Shown one piece after another: positions 5,520 through 14,454 of a stretch of DNA of 26,017 nucleotides (the first letter of the stretch is position 1; every line of letters begins with the position of its first letter). The translations under genes and the position numbers were made by a program. Source of the stretch: an uncultured Prevotellaceae bacterium (GTDB lineage: Bacteria > Bacteroidota > Bacteroidia > Bacteroidales > Bacteroidaceae); assembly GCA_937910905.1 (NCBI GenBank), contig CALEPV010000041.1, positions 1 to 26,017 of the forward strand. The letters are read 5' to 3'. The notes beneath the pieces are model-generated. The model worked only from the letters and a program-made list of their open reading frames with translations, did no database searches and was not told the origin of the DNA.

Positions 5520-7307
5520 ATGAAACAGTTTCTGAAACAAGTGCTGGCCACCGTGGTGGGTATATCACTATGGATGCTGGCAGCGATATTGATATGCGTG
5601 GTTAGTATCATCGGCATGGCGCTGAGCGACAGTTCAACAAAGGCTGTGAAGCGAGGTTCTGTGATGCGCATCACATTGAGTGGCGTGCTGGACGAGCGTG
5701 CACAGGAAGCCGATCTGATGTCGATAATCCTGGGCGGTGAAACGGGTGGCCTGGGACTCGACGAACTGCTGGCCGGCATTGATGCCGCTGCTAAGAATGA
5801 CAACGTGGAGGGCATTTATCTGGAGGTAGGCAACTTCGACGGCGGTACACCGGCGCTGATGCAAGAACTGCGTCAGGCCCTGGTGCAGTACAAGAAGGAC
5901 AGCGGCAAGTGGATAGTGGCCTACGGCGACATGTACACTCAAGGTGCCTACTACCTCTGCTCTGTAGCCGACCGCGTGATGCTAAACCCAGAAGGTATGG
6001 TCGACTGGCACGGTCTGGCATCGCAGCCAATGTTCTATACCGACCTGCTGAAGAAGGTGGGCGTGAAGTTCCAGGTGTTTAAGGTGGGCAAGTTCAAGAG
6101 TGCCGTGGAACCGTATATAGCCACCGAGATGAGCGAGCCCAACCGCCAGCAGGTGGACTCCTTCCTGCGCAGTATCTGGGGACAGATGCTGGCTGAGGTG
6201 GGCGAGAGCCGCAATCTGACTGCTGAACAACTCAACCAGCTGGCCGACACGATGACGGCTATGCAGCCTGCATCGCTGCTGCTGGTGCATCACATGGTGG
6301 ACACGCTGACCTACATTGACGGCGTGAGAGACGCCCTGCGTACACGCCTCAATGTAGCTGAAGGCAAGAAACTACCATTTGTCAGTCCTGCCGACGTGAT
6401 AGCTGCAGCCAAGACCAAAAGCTACGATGACAAGATAGCCGTGTACTACGCATCGGGTGAGATTGTGCAGCTGGCTGCACAGGACCTGATGTTGCAGGGC
6501 GAGACAATAGCGCAAGATGCTACCGTGCGCGAGTTGCGCAAGCTACGAAGCGACAAGAGTGTGAAGGCTGTGGTGCTGCGTGTCAACTCGCCAGGCGGAA
6601 GCGCCTATGCTTCTGAGCAGATATGGCGTGAGCTACAGCTGCTCAAGGCCGAGAAGCCAGTGGTGGTGTCTATGGCGGGTATGGCTGCCAGCGGTGGCTA
6701 CTACATCAGCTGCGGCGCATCCAAGATACTGGCTGAGCCTATGACTCTGACGGGCAGTATAGGCATCTTTGGTCTGATACCTGATGCCTCCGAACTGCTC
6801 ACGGAGAAGCTGGAGCTGCACTTCGATGTTGTGAAGACCAATGCCCATAGCGACTTCGGCGCTATGGGGCGTCCGTTCAATGACAGTGAGTCGGCTATGA
6901 TGCAGGCCTACGTGGAGCGTGGCTACGACCTCTTCACACGCCGTGTGGCCGAGGGCCGCGGACTGCCGCAGGACAGCGTGGACGCCATAGGTCAGGGTCG
7001 TGTGTGGACGGGTGAACAGGCTCTTAAGATAGGTCTGGTGGACCAGCTGGGTGACCTCAATGCTGCTATAGCCGAGGCAGCCAAGCTAGCCAAACTGACC
7101 GACTACGAGCGTGTGAACTATCCAGAGCAGGTGCCCTGGTTCGAGCAGATGATGCACGAGAACCAGGAGAGCTACTTTGATGCACGTATGCATCAGGCTC
7201 TGAGTTCGCTGTCACCGGCCATCGACTTGCTGAAGATACTACAGCAGCAGCGCACACCGCAGCAGTGTGTGCTGGCACGTATGCCATTCGAACTGAACCT
7301 ATACTAA
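5520..7307 (+). CDS. sppA: Signal peptide peptidase SppA, 67K type
   Basis: A 595-residue membrane-anchored serine protease that degrades signal peptides left after protein export. A single N-terminal membrane segment (about residues 8-35) is followed by two tandem ClpP-like domains, the long form known from E. coli. The predicted catalytic lysine is K193 in the N-terminal domain (VGKFKSAVEP, the conserved context), and the nucleophile is S391 in the C-terminal domain (MAASGGYYIS). The oxyanion-type motif VNSPGG precedes it at about residues 355-360, and TGSIGIFG follows. Length and both catalytic residues are normal, so it should be active. It follows the lipoprotein gene by 44 bp and precedes the GH2 gene by 34 bp, consistent with one operon. 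Confidence 0.95.
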   Translation: MKQFLKQVLATVVGISLWMLAAILICVVSIIGMALSDSSTKAVKRGSVMRITLSGVLDERAQEADLMSIILGGETGGLGLDELLAGIDAAAKNDNVEGIYLEVGNFDGGTPALMQELRQALVQYKKDSGKWIVAYGDMYTQGAYYLCSVADRVMLNPEGMVDWHGLASQPMFYTDLLKKVGVKFQVFKVGKFKSAVEPYIATEMSEPNRQQVDSFLRSIWGQMLAEVGESRNLTAEQLNQLADTMTAMQPASLLLVHHMVDTLTYIDGVRDALRTRLNVAEGKKLPFVSPADVIAAAKTKSYDDKIAVYYASGEIVQLAAQDLMLQGETIAQDATVRELRKLRSDKSVKAVVLRVNSPGGSAYASEQIWRELQLLKAEKPVVVSMAGMAASGGYYISCGASKILAEPMTLTGSIGIFGLIPDASELLTEKLELHFDVVKTNAHSDFGAMGRPFNDSESAMMQAYVERGYDLFTRRVAEGRGLPQDSVDAIGQGRVWTGEQALKIGLVDQLGDLNAAIAEAAKLAKLTDYERVNYPEQVPWFEQMMHENQESYFDARMHQALSSLSPAIDLLKILQQQRTPQQCVLARMPFELNLY

Positions 7308-7341
7308 TCAATACCATAGTTAATAATACACACTTACGTCT

Positions 7342-9783
7342 ATGAGCACACGTCTGACCGCAATAGCTGCCCTGTTATGTCTGGCAGCCACACTAACGAC
7401 AGCACAGGAGTGCCCGCGAGAGTCAACGCTATTCAATTTGGGATGGATGTTCCATGCAGGCGATGAGCCGCAGGCCGCCAACATCGACTACGATGATGCA
7501 GGCTGGCGGGCGATAAACCTGCCCCACGATTTCCAGATAGAGCAGCCGTGGGTGGCACCCAGCGCCGACGAGCGACCCGATGACAGCGACCCTGGTGCTA
7601 ACGTGCGCAGCCGGCTCTCATCACGCGGCTTCAAAGCTATGGGCAAGGGCTGGTACCGCAAGACCTTCACACCCGATGAGGCATGGCGCGGTCGCCGCGT
7701 GCTGATAGACTTCGAGGGTATACTCTATGTTGGCGATGTGTACCTCAACGGCAAGCGCATAGGCGGCACGGACTATGGTTATTTGGGCTTCGAGGCCGAC
7801 ATAACGCAGCAGCTGCGCTGGGGCGAGAAGAACGTGATAGCAGTGATGGCCGATACGCGTGAGCCGGAGAACTCACGCTGGTACACAGGTGCCGGTATCT
7901 ATCGTGATGTACACATCGTAACAACCGACCAGCAGCAGTACTTTACGCGCCATCCGCTGAACATAGTGTCTGAACCCGACCTTACGATCGGAACTGCTAC
8001 TGTCGACATCACGGCTGAGATTTGCTCTACGGCACGGGGTGTGGACTCGCTGGACATCACCACCCGCATACTTGATGCGACAGGTGCGGTAGTAGCCGAA
8101 CAGCACGACAGACCGCGCTATCGGGGTAACCAGAAGGTACGCGAGTACACGCTGCAAACCATAGCTCTGCAGAATGCTCACCGTTGGGACATCAACGACC
8201 CGTATCTCTACACTGCCGAGCTGACACTGCTCCGTACGGACGGCACTGTTGCCGACAGGATAACCAAGCGCTTTGGTATCCGCAAGGTGGAGTTCTCGCC
8301 TGCCTACGGTCTGCATCTGAATGGACGCAAGGTGTTGCTCAAAGGCATTGCCAATCACCACACGCTGGGCGCACTAGGTGCCGCAGCCTATCCAAAGGCT
8401 ATAGAGAAGCGACTGCGTCTGCTCAAGGACTACGGCTTCAACCATATCCGCACCAGCCACAATCCATACTCCGAGAGCCTGCTGGACCTGTGCGACGAAC
8501 TGGGTATACTCGTTGTGGACGAGCTATACGACAAGTGGCTGACACGCTATACCGGTGGCCGCAAGCCTTGGATAGAACTCTGGCAGCACGATGTGCCGGA
8601 GTGGATTAGGCGCGACCGTTGCCACCCGTCGGTTATCGTGTGGAGTCTGGGCAACGAGCTGCAGACCTACTGGGACCTGCCTTATGCCGACTGGGGTGTG
8701 ACACCATACAGGATGCAGAAGGCTCTGCTGCAGCGCTACGACAGCACTCGACAGGTGACGGTGGCTATGCACCCTCGCGGACGCCATCAAGATACCGATA
8801 GCCTGCCAGCACCGTTGGTGATGGAGACCGACATTGCAGCCTACAACTATCGCTATATGTACTTCCCTGGCGATGGCCGCCGCTTCCCCTGGATGACGTT
8901 CTACCAGAGCGAAGCCACCACAGCCGCCCTTGGTCCCAACTACTACGAGATGGAGCTGGACAAGGTGATTGGCCTGGCCTATTGGGGTGTGATAGACTAT
9001 CTGGGTGAGAGCCAGGGATGGCCTGCCAAGGGATGGGCGCAGGGACTGTTCTACATCGATCTTCAGCCCAAACCCAATGCTTATCTGGCACGAAGCATAT
9101 TCAAGGAAGACGAGGAGGATGTGGTACATATCTGCGTTCAGGAACAGTCGCGCGATATAGAGTGGAACGGCGTGAAGCAGCGCATTCGTCGCCTCACCGA
9201 CCACTGGACACGTACCGAAGGTGAGCGCTTGAACCTCACCGTCTACACCAATGCCGATGAGGTAGAGCTGATAGTGAACGGACGCAGCCTAGGCATCAAA
9301 CAGAACGACCGCAGCAACCCAAGGGTACGCAATCAGGTGCGCTGGGAACCTGTGATCTACGAGGCTGGCTACATTGAGGCGGTGGCTCGTAGGGACGGCA
9401 AGGTCGTGGCTCGGCATCGCGTGGAGACCGCCGGCGAAGCAGTAGCGTTGCGTCTGTTGCCTGACAACTCGCAGTGGACTGCCGACGGTGTGGACCTGCA
9501 GCATGTAGTGGTGCAGGCAGTCGACAAGAAAGGACGTCTGGTGCCCATAGCCAACGATGAGGTGCAGTTCACTGTTGTGGGCGATGCACAGCTTGTCGCT
9601 GTGTCCAGTGGCGACCACTACAGCGATGAGCTTAATGTGACAGATTGTCGCAAGCTTTTCGATGGACAGGCGCTGGCAATACTTCGCTCGTCGCAGCAGG
9701 CTTCAGCCGTCACGCTGACAGCTACAGCTCCTGGGCTTAAACAGGCTAAGCTCAAGCTGCATACAGTAGAAGCTGCGCGCTAA
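7342..9783 (+). CDS. Secreted GH2 beta-galactosidase-like glycoside hydrolase
   Basis: An 813-residue glycoside hydrolase family 2 enzyme with a Sec signal peptide (about residues 1-21, ending TTAQ), so it acts in the periplasm or outside. Domain order is a sugar-binding jelly roll (about 25-200), an Ig-like domain (200-320), a TIM barrel (about 325-600), and one or two C-terminal Ig-like domains of the DUF4982/GH2-C5 kind (630-810). The barrel carries the GH2 signature around FNHIRTSHNPYSESLLDLCDELG, the acid/base E439 in VWSLGNE, and a probable nucleophile E524 in YQSEA. Beta-galactosidase is the commonest activity of this architecture, but related enzymes cleave other glycosides. No SusC/SusD or regulator is adjacent, so it is not in a typical polysaccharide utilisation locus. 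Confidence 0.9.
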   Translation: MSTRLTAIAALLCLAATLTTAQECPRESTLFNLGWMFHAGDEPQAANIDYDDAGWRAINLPHDFQIEQPWVAPSADERPDDSDPGANVRSRLSSRGFKAMGKGWYRKTFTPDEAWRGRRVLIDFEGILYVGDVYLNGKRIGGTDYGYLGFEADITQQLRWGEKNVIAVMADTREPENSRWYTGAGIYRDVHIVTTDQQQYFTRHPLNIVSEPDLTIGTATVDITAEICSTARGVDSLDITTRILDATGAVVAEQHDRPRYRGNQKVREYTLQTIALQNAHRWDINDPYLYTAELTLLRTDGTVADRITKRFGIRKVEFSPAYGLHLNGRKVLLKGIANHHTLGALGAAAYPKAIEKRLRLLKDYGFNHIRTSHNPYSESLLDLCDELGILVVDELYDKWLTRYTGGRKPWIELWQHDVPEWIRRDRCHPSVIVWSLGNELQTYWDLPYADWGVTPYRMQKALLQRYDSTRQVTVAMHPRGRHQDTDSLPAPLVMETDIAAYNYRYMYFPGDGRRFPWMTFYQSEATTAALGPNYYEMELDKVIGLAYWGVIDYLGESQGWPAKGWAQGLFYIDLQPKPNAYLARSIFKEDEEDVVHICVQEQSRDIEWNGVKQRIRRLTDHWTRTEGERLNLTVYTNADEVELIVNGRSLGIKQNDRSNPRVRNQVRWEPVIYEAGYIEAVARRDGKVVARHRVETAGEAVALRLLPDNSQWTADGVDLQHVVVQAVDKKGRLVPIANDEVQFTVVGDAQLVAVSSGDHYSDELNVTDCRKLFDGQALAILRSSQQASAVTLTATAPGLKQAKLKLHTVEAAR

Positions 9784-9790
9784 TGGGGTA

Positions 9791-10603
9791 ATGGCCGTCA
9801 CTTATGGTATGGGGCGTGCACTGCGCAGCCTAATACATCTGATATTACCCAACCGTTGTTGTGTCTGCGGATGTACAATGGCTCTGGATGAGCAGTTGGT
9901 CTGCCCGCACTGTGCATCAACTATAGCGTTCAACGCCAGCAGAGACTGGATAACGAATCCGCGCATCACCCGATGGGCCGACCACAAGAGGCTCATGCGG
10001 GTGGGCGCGTTTGCTGTATATTACCGTGATAGTACAGTCGCGCAGATGGTGCATCGGCTCAAGTACAATGGCCAGTACGACTTGGGGCAGTGGATGGGTC
10101 GTCTGGCTGCTACGGAACTGGGCGAAAGCGGGCTGTTCGACGATGTGGATCTGCTGCTGCCGATACCGCTCTCGCGTAGCCGCAGGTGGAAGCGAGGCTA
10201 CAATCAGGCAGCGCTGATAGCGCGGGGCATAAGCGAGTTGACGGGCATCCCTGTGCGTACAGACATACTGTGTCGGCAGGTGGACAATGTGTCACAGACG
10301 AGGGTGGAGTTCTGGCAGCGATATGTGAACGCACGCAACATCTTCGCCTGGCATCGGCGGGCCAACAAGGAAGAGTTACGAGGCAAGCATGTGATGTTGG
10401 TGGACGACGTGATGACTACAGGCACCACTATGCTCAGCGCAATGCAAGTGCTGGAGGAAGTGCCGGAGTTGAGGCTGTCGGTATTTGTATGGTCATGGAC
10501 GCATGTGAACCCCAACAGGATGCTGGGCTCAGTGCTGCAGTCGGTTGCGGCCAGCGTCGATACGCAGGAAGATGAACAGCAGCAGAGTGAAGCCCCAGAG
10601 TGA
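9791..10603 (+). CDS. ComF-family phosphoribosyltransferase
   Basis: A 270-residue ComF/GntX-like protein. The N-terminus has a cysteine cluster (NRCCVCGC at 22-28 and CPHC at 38-41) of the zinc-ribbon kind seen in ComF. Next comes the family motif VAQMVHRLKYNGQ, then DLLLPIPLSRSRRWKRGYNQA, and a phosphoribosyltransferase PRPP-binding loop MLVDDVMTTGTT with D205 and D206. In naturally competent bacteria ComF assists DNA uptake; in other bacteria the substrate is unknown. The start at 9791 lies 7 bp after the GH2 stop; an ATG six codons later is also possible. The C-terminal tail (TQEDEQQQSEAPE) is coded in the 75 bp that overlap rodA on the opposite strand. Confidence 0.88.
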   Translation: MAVTYGMGRALRSLIHLILPNRCCVCGCTMALDEQLVCPHCASTIAFNASRDWITNPRITRWADHKRLMRVGAFAVYYRDSTVAQMVHRLKYNGQYDLGQWMGRLAATELGESGLFDDVDLLLPIPLSRSRRWKRGYNQAALIARGISELTGIPVRTDILCRQVDNVSQTRVEFWQRYVNARNIFAWHRRANKEELRGKHVMLVDDVMTTGTTMLSAMQVLEEVPELRLSVFVWSWTHVNPNRMLGSVLQSVAASVDTQEDEQQQSEAPE

Positions 10604-12067
10604 GCTGCCTCCGTAGCTAAAGAAGGGTAGGGGTATGCCTATGACAGGCATAAGTCCCAGCACCATGCCTACGTTGATAAGCAAATGGAACAGCAGAATG
10701 CTGAACACACAATAGCCATAGACTCGCCCGAAGGCGTAGGGTTGTCGTTCCGCCACGTGGATGATGCGCAGCAGCATGATGAGGAATAGCACAAGCACAG
10801 CGGTTGATCCTATGAAGCCCTGTTCTTCGCCCACGGTGCAGAATATGAAGTCGGTGGCCTGCTCCGGTACATACTTCAGCTTGGTCTGAGTGCCGTTGAG
10901 GAAGCCCTTGCCTTCCAGTCCGCCAGAGCCGATGGCAATCTGTGCCTGTATCACATTGTAGCCAGTACCCTTGGGGTCATCTTGCAGACCGAGCAGCACC
11001 AGCACGCGTTTCTGCTGGTGAGGTTCCAATACCTTATATAATATAGTGTGCGCAGAGAAGAAGAACCCCAGCGAACCTATGGCGAACAGGGCTATGTAGA
11101 AGTAGCGTATGATGTGACTGGCTATGGCCGTGTACACTAAGTACACAATAGCGATGCCCAGTAGGGCACCTTGTACCATTGTTACATCGAAGGGGTAGAT
11201 GTACTTCGACACCAGCGCAGCTATCATCATGCCACCCAGACAAAGCAGAGTGGTGATGAGTAGCGTGGAGCGGTAGGCCTGGCCAGCATTGCGAGCTTCG
11301 CCCGACGGACGGTTGCTGGTCAGAGCCGACGGGCTGCAGTATACAACAATCATGCCAATGACGAACACCATGATGAGTGTTTCCACAGCGAACACACCAA
11401 GACTGGTGGTGTCGCCTATGACCATATCCTCGGCAAAGCGTATTCCCACCACGAAGTATATCACAGCCGACACTCCGGCAAACAGTATACTGCCAGGCAT
11501 ACCCTCGCGGTAGAGCATCAGGAAGAAGCTGGTGTAGACGAGTGCCGAGCCGGTCTCGCGTTGCATTACAATCAGGCCCATAGGCAGGGCTATGATGAGG
11601 AAGCAGATGGCGAAGTTCTTCAGCGAGCCCTGAAGCTGAAAGCCATAAGAGCTCATAAACTTGGCGATGGCCAGCGATGTGGCAAACTTGGCAAACTCAG
11701 CACTCTGCAGGCTGAAGCTGCCTATCTTGATCCATGAATGCGAGCCTTTGATGTCGCGTGCCAAGAAAGGCGTAACGAGTAGCAATACCATCAATGCCGC
11801 ATATATGATGTAGGCGAAGGTGTCGAACATTCGGTCGTCAAGCAGCAGGATGATGGCGCCCAGCAGTACGGCTGTGCCTATCCACACTACCTGCATACCG
11901 GAGCGGGTGGAGAGGTCCAGCAGACTGACCGACGAACCATAGTCGTAGCTGGCTCCGCAGATGCTCATCCACCCCATAGCCAGCAGTATGAGGTATAGCA
12001 GTATGGTCAGCCAGTCGATGCTACCTATGATGCTCTTCTTGCGTGTGCTATCTTGCTGCATCGCCAT
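10529..12067 (-). CDS. rodA: RodA, SEDS peptidoglycan glycosyltransferase
   Basis: A 512-residue membrane protein of the SEDS family that polymerises lipid II into glycan strands together with PBP2 during elongation. The C-terminal half carries the family signature: the catalytic region YVPEQATDFIF, whose aspartate is the expected active residue, then CTVGEEQGFIG, GLMPVIGIPLPFFSYGGSS and a final helix. E. coli RodA has 370 residues; the excess here is an inserted stretch with several extra hydrophobic segments (about residues 210-330), which I believe is usual for Bacteroidetes RodA. It is the last gene of the mre block, and its start overlaps the end of mrdA by 20 bp, suggesting translational coupling. 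Its 3' end overlaps the convergent comF-like gene by 75 bp. Confidence 0.93.
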   Translation of the reverse strand: MAMQQDSTRKKSIIGSIDWLTILLYLILLAMGWMSICGASYDYGSSVSLLDLSTRSGMQVVWIGTAVLLGAIILLLDDRMFDTFAYIIYAALMVLLLVTPFLARDIKGSHSWIKIGSFSLQSAEFAKFATSLAIAKFMSSYGFQLQGSLKNFAICFLIIALPMGLIVMQRETGSALVYTSFFLMLYREGMPGSILFAGVSAVIYFVVGIRFAEDMVIGDTTSLGVFAVETLIMVFVIGMIVVYCSPSALTSNRPSGEARNAGQAYRSTLLITTLLCLGGMMIAALVSKYIYPFDVTMVQGALLGIAIVYLVYTAIASHIIRYFYIALFAIGSLGFFFSAHTILYKVLEPHQQKRVLVLLGLQDDPKGTGYNVIQAQIAIGSGGLEGKGFLNGTQTKLKYVPEQATDFIFCTVGEEQGFIGSTAVLVLFLIMLLRIIHVAERQPYAFGRVYGYCVFSILLFHLLINVGMVLGLMPVIGIPLPFFSYGGSSLWGFTLLLFIFLRIDAGRNRLQH

Positions 12068-13901
12068 AGTTTATTGTTCTATCGATTAACGATTGTGCCT
12101 TGCGTTCGCTCTCTTCGGACAGATGTCCGGTGAGGTACTGCTCCATCATCAGCGCACCAAACGGCACACCGAAGGTGGCACCCCAACCGCCGTTCTCAAC
12201 GTACACCGCAATAGCTATCTGTGGATTCTCTCGCGGAGCGAAGCCCATGAACACAGAGTGGTCGTGGCCGCGGTTCTGTGCCGTGCCAGTCTTGCCGCAT
12301 ACCACGTAGTTGGTGTTCTTGGCCTGTCGGCAGGTACCCCCCTCCACGGCCTTGGCCATACCAGCCACGATGGTCTCATAGTGGGTGGAGGCCACGCGGG
12401 TGTAGCGGCGGCGGGTATAGAGCGTGTCGAGCGGTTCGTCCTGTATTTCCTTCACTATGTGTGGTGTGATGAACCATCCGCGGTTGGCGATGGTGGCCCC
12501 CAAGTTGGCTATCTGTAATGGTGTGAGGTTCACTTCGCCCTGTCCGATACTGATGCTTATCACAGTCAGACCGTTCCACGAACCGCGATAGGCTTTGTCG
12601 TAGAAGTCGGCATTGGGTATCATGCCTCGCTTCTCACCTGGCAGGTCTACGCCCAGCTGATATCCGAAGCCCATAGCCACCATGTGGTCCTTCCATCGCG
12701 TCATGGCTTCCTGCACGGTGGCATACTTGGTACGGTTGGAGAACATGTGGTACAGTCCCCAGCAGAAGTAACCGTTGCACGATGTGGCGATGGCTGGCAC
12801 CAGCGGCAGGGGCGATGCGTGTCCGTGACAGCCCACCTTCAGTCCCTTGAAGTGGAAACCGTGCGAACAGGCGTAGGCCGTCTGCGGACTGATGATACCC
12901 TCTTCAAGGAAGGTGAGGGCTTGCGATGTCTTGAATGTGGAGCCTGGAGGGTACAGACCCATGATGGCACGGTTGAGCAGCGGCTTCATGGGGTCCTGCG
13001 ACAGCTCCTGATGCTTCTTGCCTCGCTGCCGGCCCACCATCTCGCGGGGGTCGTAGCTCGGCGAGCTCACCAGGCACAGTATCTCGCCCGTCTTTGGCTC
13101 TATGGCCACGATGCTGCCCAGCTTGCCCTGCATCAGTCGCTCACCGAGGGCCTGAAGGTCGAGGTCTATGGATAGCGTGAGGTTCTTGCCTGGTATCGGG
13201 CGCTGGTCGTAGGCTCCTTCCATATAGCTGCCTTTCACGCGGCCGTGCACGTCGCGTAGCAGTATCTCTGTGCCTTTGATGCCTCGCAGCTGGCGTTCAT
13301 AGCTGCGTTCCACCCCCAGCTTGCCTATGTAGTCGCCCGCACGGTAGTAGCTGTCGTCCTCGATGTCCTTAGGCGACACCTCGCCCACATCGCCCAGTAT
13401 GTGGGCAGCATGTCCAGTGGTGTACTGGCGTATGGTGCGCTTCTGGAAGTAGAAACCAGGGAAGCGGAACATCTTCTCCTGAAAGCGGCTGAACTCCTCT
13501 GTGGACAGCTGGCTCATGAAGAGCTGCTGGGTGTGGGGTGAGTAGCCAGGATTGCGGTTGCGGTCCTTGATTTCGACCATGCGGCGGTTGTACCATGCGG
13601 TGTCTATGCCAAGTGTCTCACACAGGTCGAGCGTGTCCACGCCTATCTGTTCCCTCATGGTGACCAGAATGTCGTAGGCCGGCTGGTTGTACACCAGTAG
13701 CTGGCCGTTGCGGTCACTGATGGCTCCGCGGGCGGGGAACTGTATGCGCTTGAGGAAGGCGTTGCTGTCGGCTCTCGTTTTATAGTCGTCGGAGGTGAGC
13801 TGCAACACGAACAGTCGCAGCACGTAGAGCACCACGATGAGTATGGCTGCAAAGCCCAGCACATACTTGCGATATTCGAGCTGATGGCTGTTGTTCTCCA
13901 T
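12048..13901 (-). CDS. mrdA: Penicillin-binding protein 2 (class B transpeptidase)
   Basis: A 617-residue elongation-specific peptidoglycan transpeptidase, the partner of RodA. It has one N-terminal membrane segment (about 12-35), then a PBP dimerisation domain with RGAISDRNGQLLVYN, and a C-terminal transpeptidase domain. The active-site motifs are intact: SxxK as STFK with nucleophile S321 and K324, SxN as SCN at S374, and KTG at 537-539. Length fits the family. It lies 25 bp after mreD and overlaps rodA by 20 bp, as expected for genes whose products work as one complex. Confidence 0.95.
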   Translation of the reverse strand: MENNSHQLEYRKYVLGFAAILIVVLYVLRLFVLQLTSDDYKTRADSNAFLKRIQFPARGAISDRNGQLLVYNQPAYDILVTMREQIGVDTLDLCETLGIDTAWYNRRMVEIKDRNRNPGYSPHTQQLFMSQLSTEEFSRFQEKMFRFPGFYFQKRTIRQYTTGHAAHILGDVGEVSPKDIEDDSYYRAGDYIGKLGVERSYERQLRGIKGTEILLRDVHGRVKGSYMEGAYDQRPIPGKNLTLSIDLDLQALGERLMQGKLGSIVAIEPKTGEILCLVSSPSYDPREMVGRQRGKKHQELSQDPMKPLLNRAIMGLYPPGSTFKTSQALTFLEEGIISPQTAYACSHGFHFKGLKVGCHGHASPLPLVPAIATSCNGYFCWGLYHMFSNRTKYATVQEAMTRWKDHMVAMGFGYQLGVDLPGEKRGMIPNADFYDKAYRGSWNGLTVISISIGQGEVNLTPLQIANLGATIANRGWFITPHIVKEIQDEPLDTLYTRRRYTRVASTHYETIVAGMAKAVEGGTCRQAKNTNYVVCGKTGTAQNRGHDHSVFMGFAPRENPQIAIAVYVENGGWGATFGVPFGALMMEQYLTGHLSEESERKAQSLIDRTINYGDAAR

Positions 13902-13926
13902 TTGACGCGAACCAATCGTTAGGCTT

Positions 13927-14448
13927 TTATGCTGCGTGCTGGCTGCTCTTTCTGCTTCTTGTGGCCTCCAGCGCCAGGCATAGTACCAAGGTCAGCAACC
14001 AGCTACCGACGAAGTCGAGTGCGATGTCCTTCAGATGGAAGAAGGTAAATGCCTGCACCAGAAAGTACGTCACCATGAATACGGTAATCATCACAGCTGC
14101 ATAGCGCACGTATGTCCAGAATCCCAGAGTGTGGAACGAAGCCTGCATGTCCTCGGCAGCGTTCTGCGGTTCGATGGCTTTGAGCAGTGGTGGCTGTATG
14201 AAGGCGGCCAGAGTCATGGCCGATGTGCATACGCCCAGTGTCAGCGACACCATATCAACAAGTAGGCCGCAAACGAATCCCCACAGCAGTATGGTCCATC
14301 GCTTTGTGCCGAGCGGGAAGAGCAGTAGCAGGTATATGCTCATCAGCGGAGTAGCATAGCCCAGCAGATGGATGTGGTTGAACACAAGCATCTGCATGGC
14401 TACGAGAGCCAGCATCCATAGTAGTCGTTGCAGAAATGTGATGATCAT
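13927..14448 (-). CDS. mreD: Rod shape-determining protein MreD
   Basis: A small hydrophobic protein of 173 residues with five or six membrane segments, between mreC (6 bp upstream) and mrdA (25 bp downstream). Sequence is poorly conserved in this family, so the call rests on size, topology and position. A recognisable piece is the first half, LLLLFPLGTKRWTILLWGFVCGLLVDM, which resembles the MreD pattern of a polar turn followed by a Gly-rich helix with an aspartate. It ends with a basic cytoplasmic tail (EATRSRKSSQHAA). Confidence 0.87.
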   Translation of the reverse strand: MIITFLQRLLWMLALVAMQMLVFNHIHLLGYATPLMSIYLLLLFPLGTKRWTILLWGFVCGLLVDMVSLTLGVCTSAMTLAAFIQPPLLKAIEPQNAAEDMQASFHTLGFWTYVRYAAVMITVFMVTYFLVQAFTFFHLKDIALDFVGSWLLTLVLCLALEATRSRKSSQHAA

Positions 14449-14454
14449 AGGTCT

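Noticed and set aside
8524..9204. 226-codon minus-strand frame inside the GH2 gene
   Set aside because: It lies fully antisense to the conserved catalytic barrel and shows no family features.
7342..10603. Polysaccharide utilisation locus around the GH2 gene
   Set aside because: There is no SusC/SusD pair, no hybrid two-component or ECF regulator and no second carbohydrate enzyme; the neighbours are sppA and a comF-like gene.
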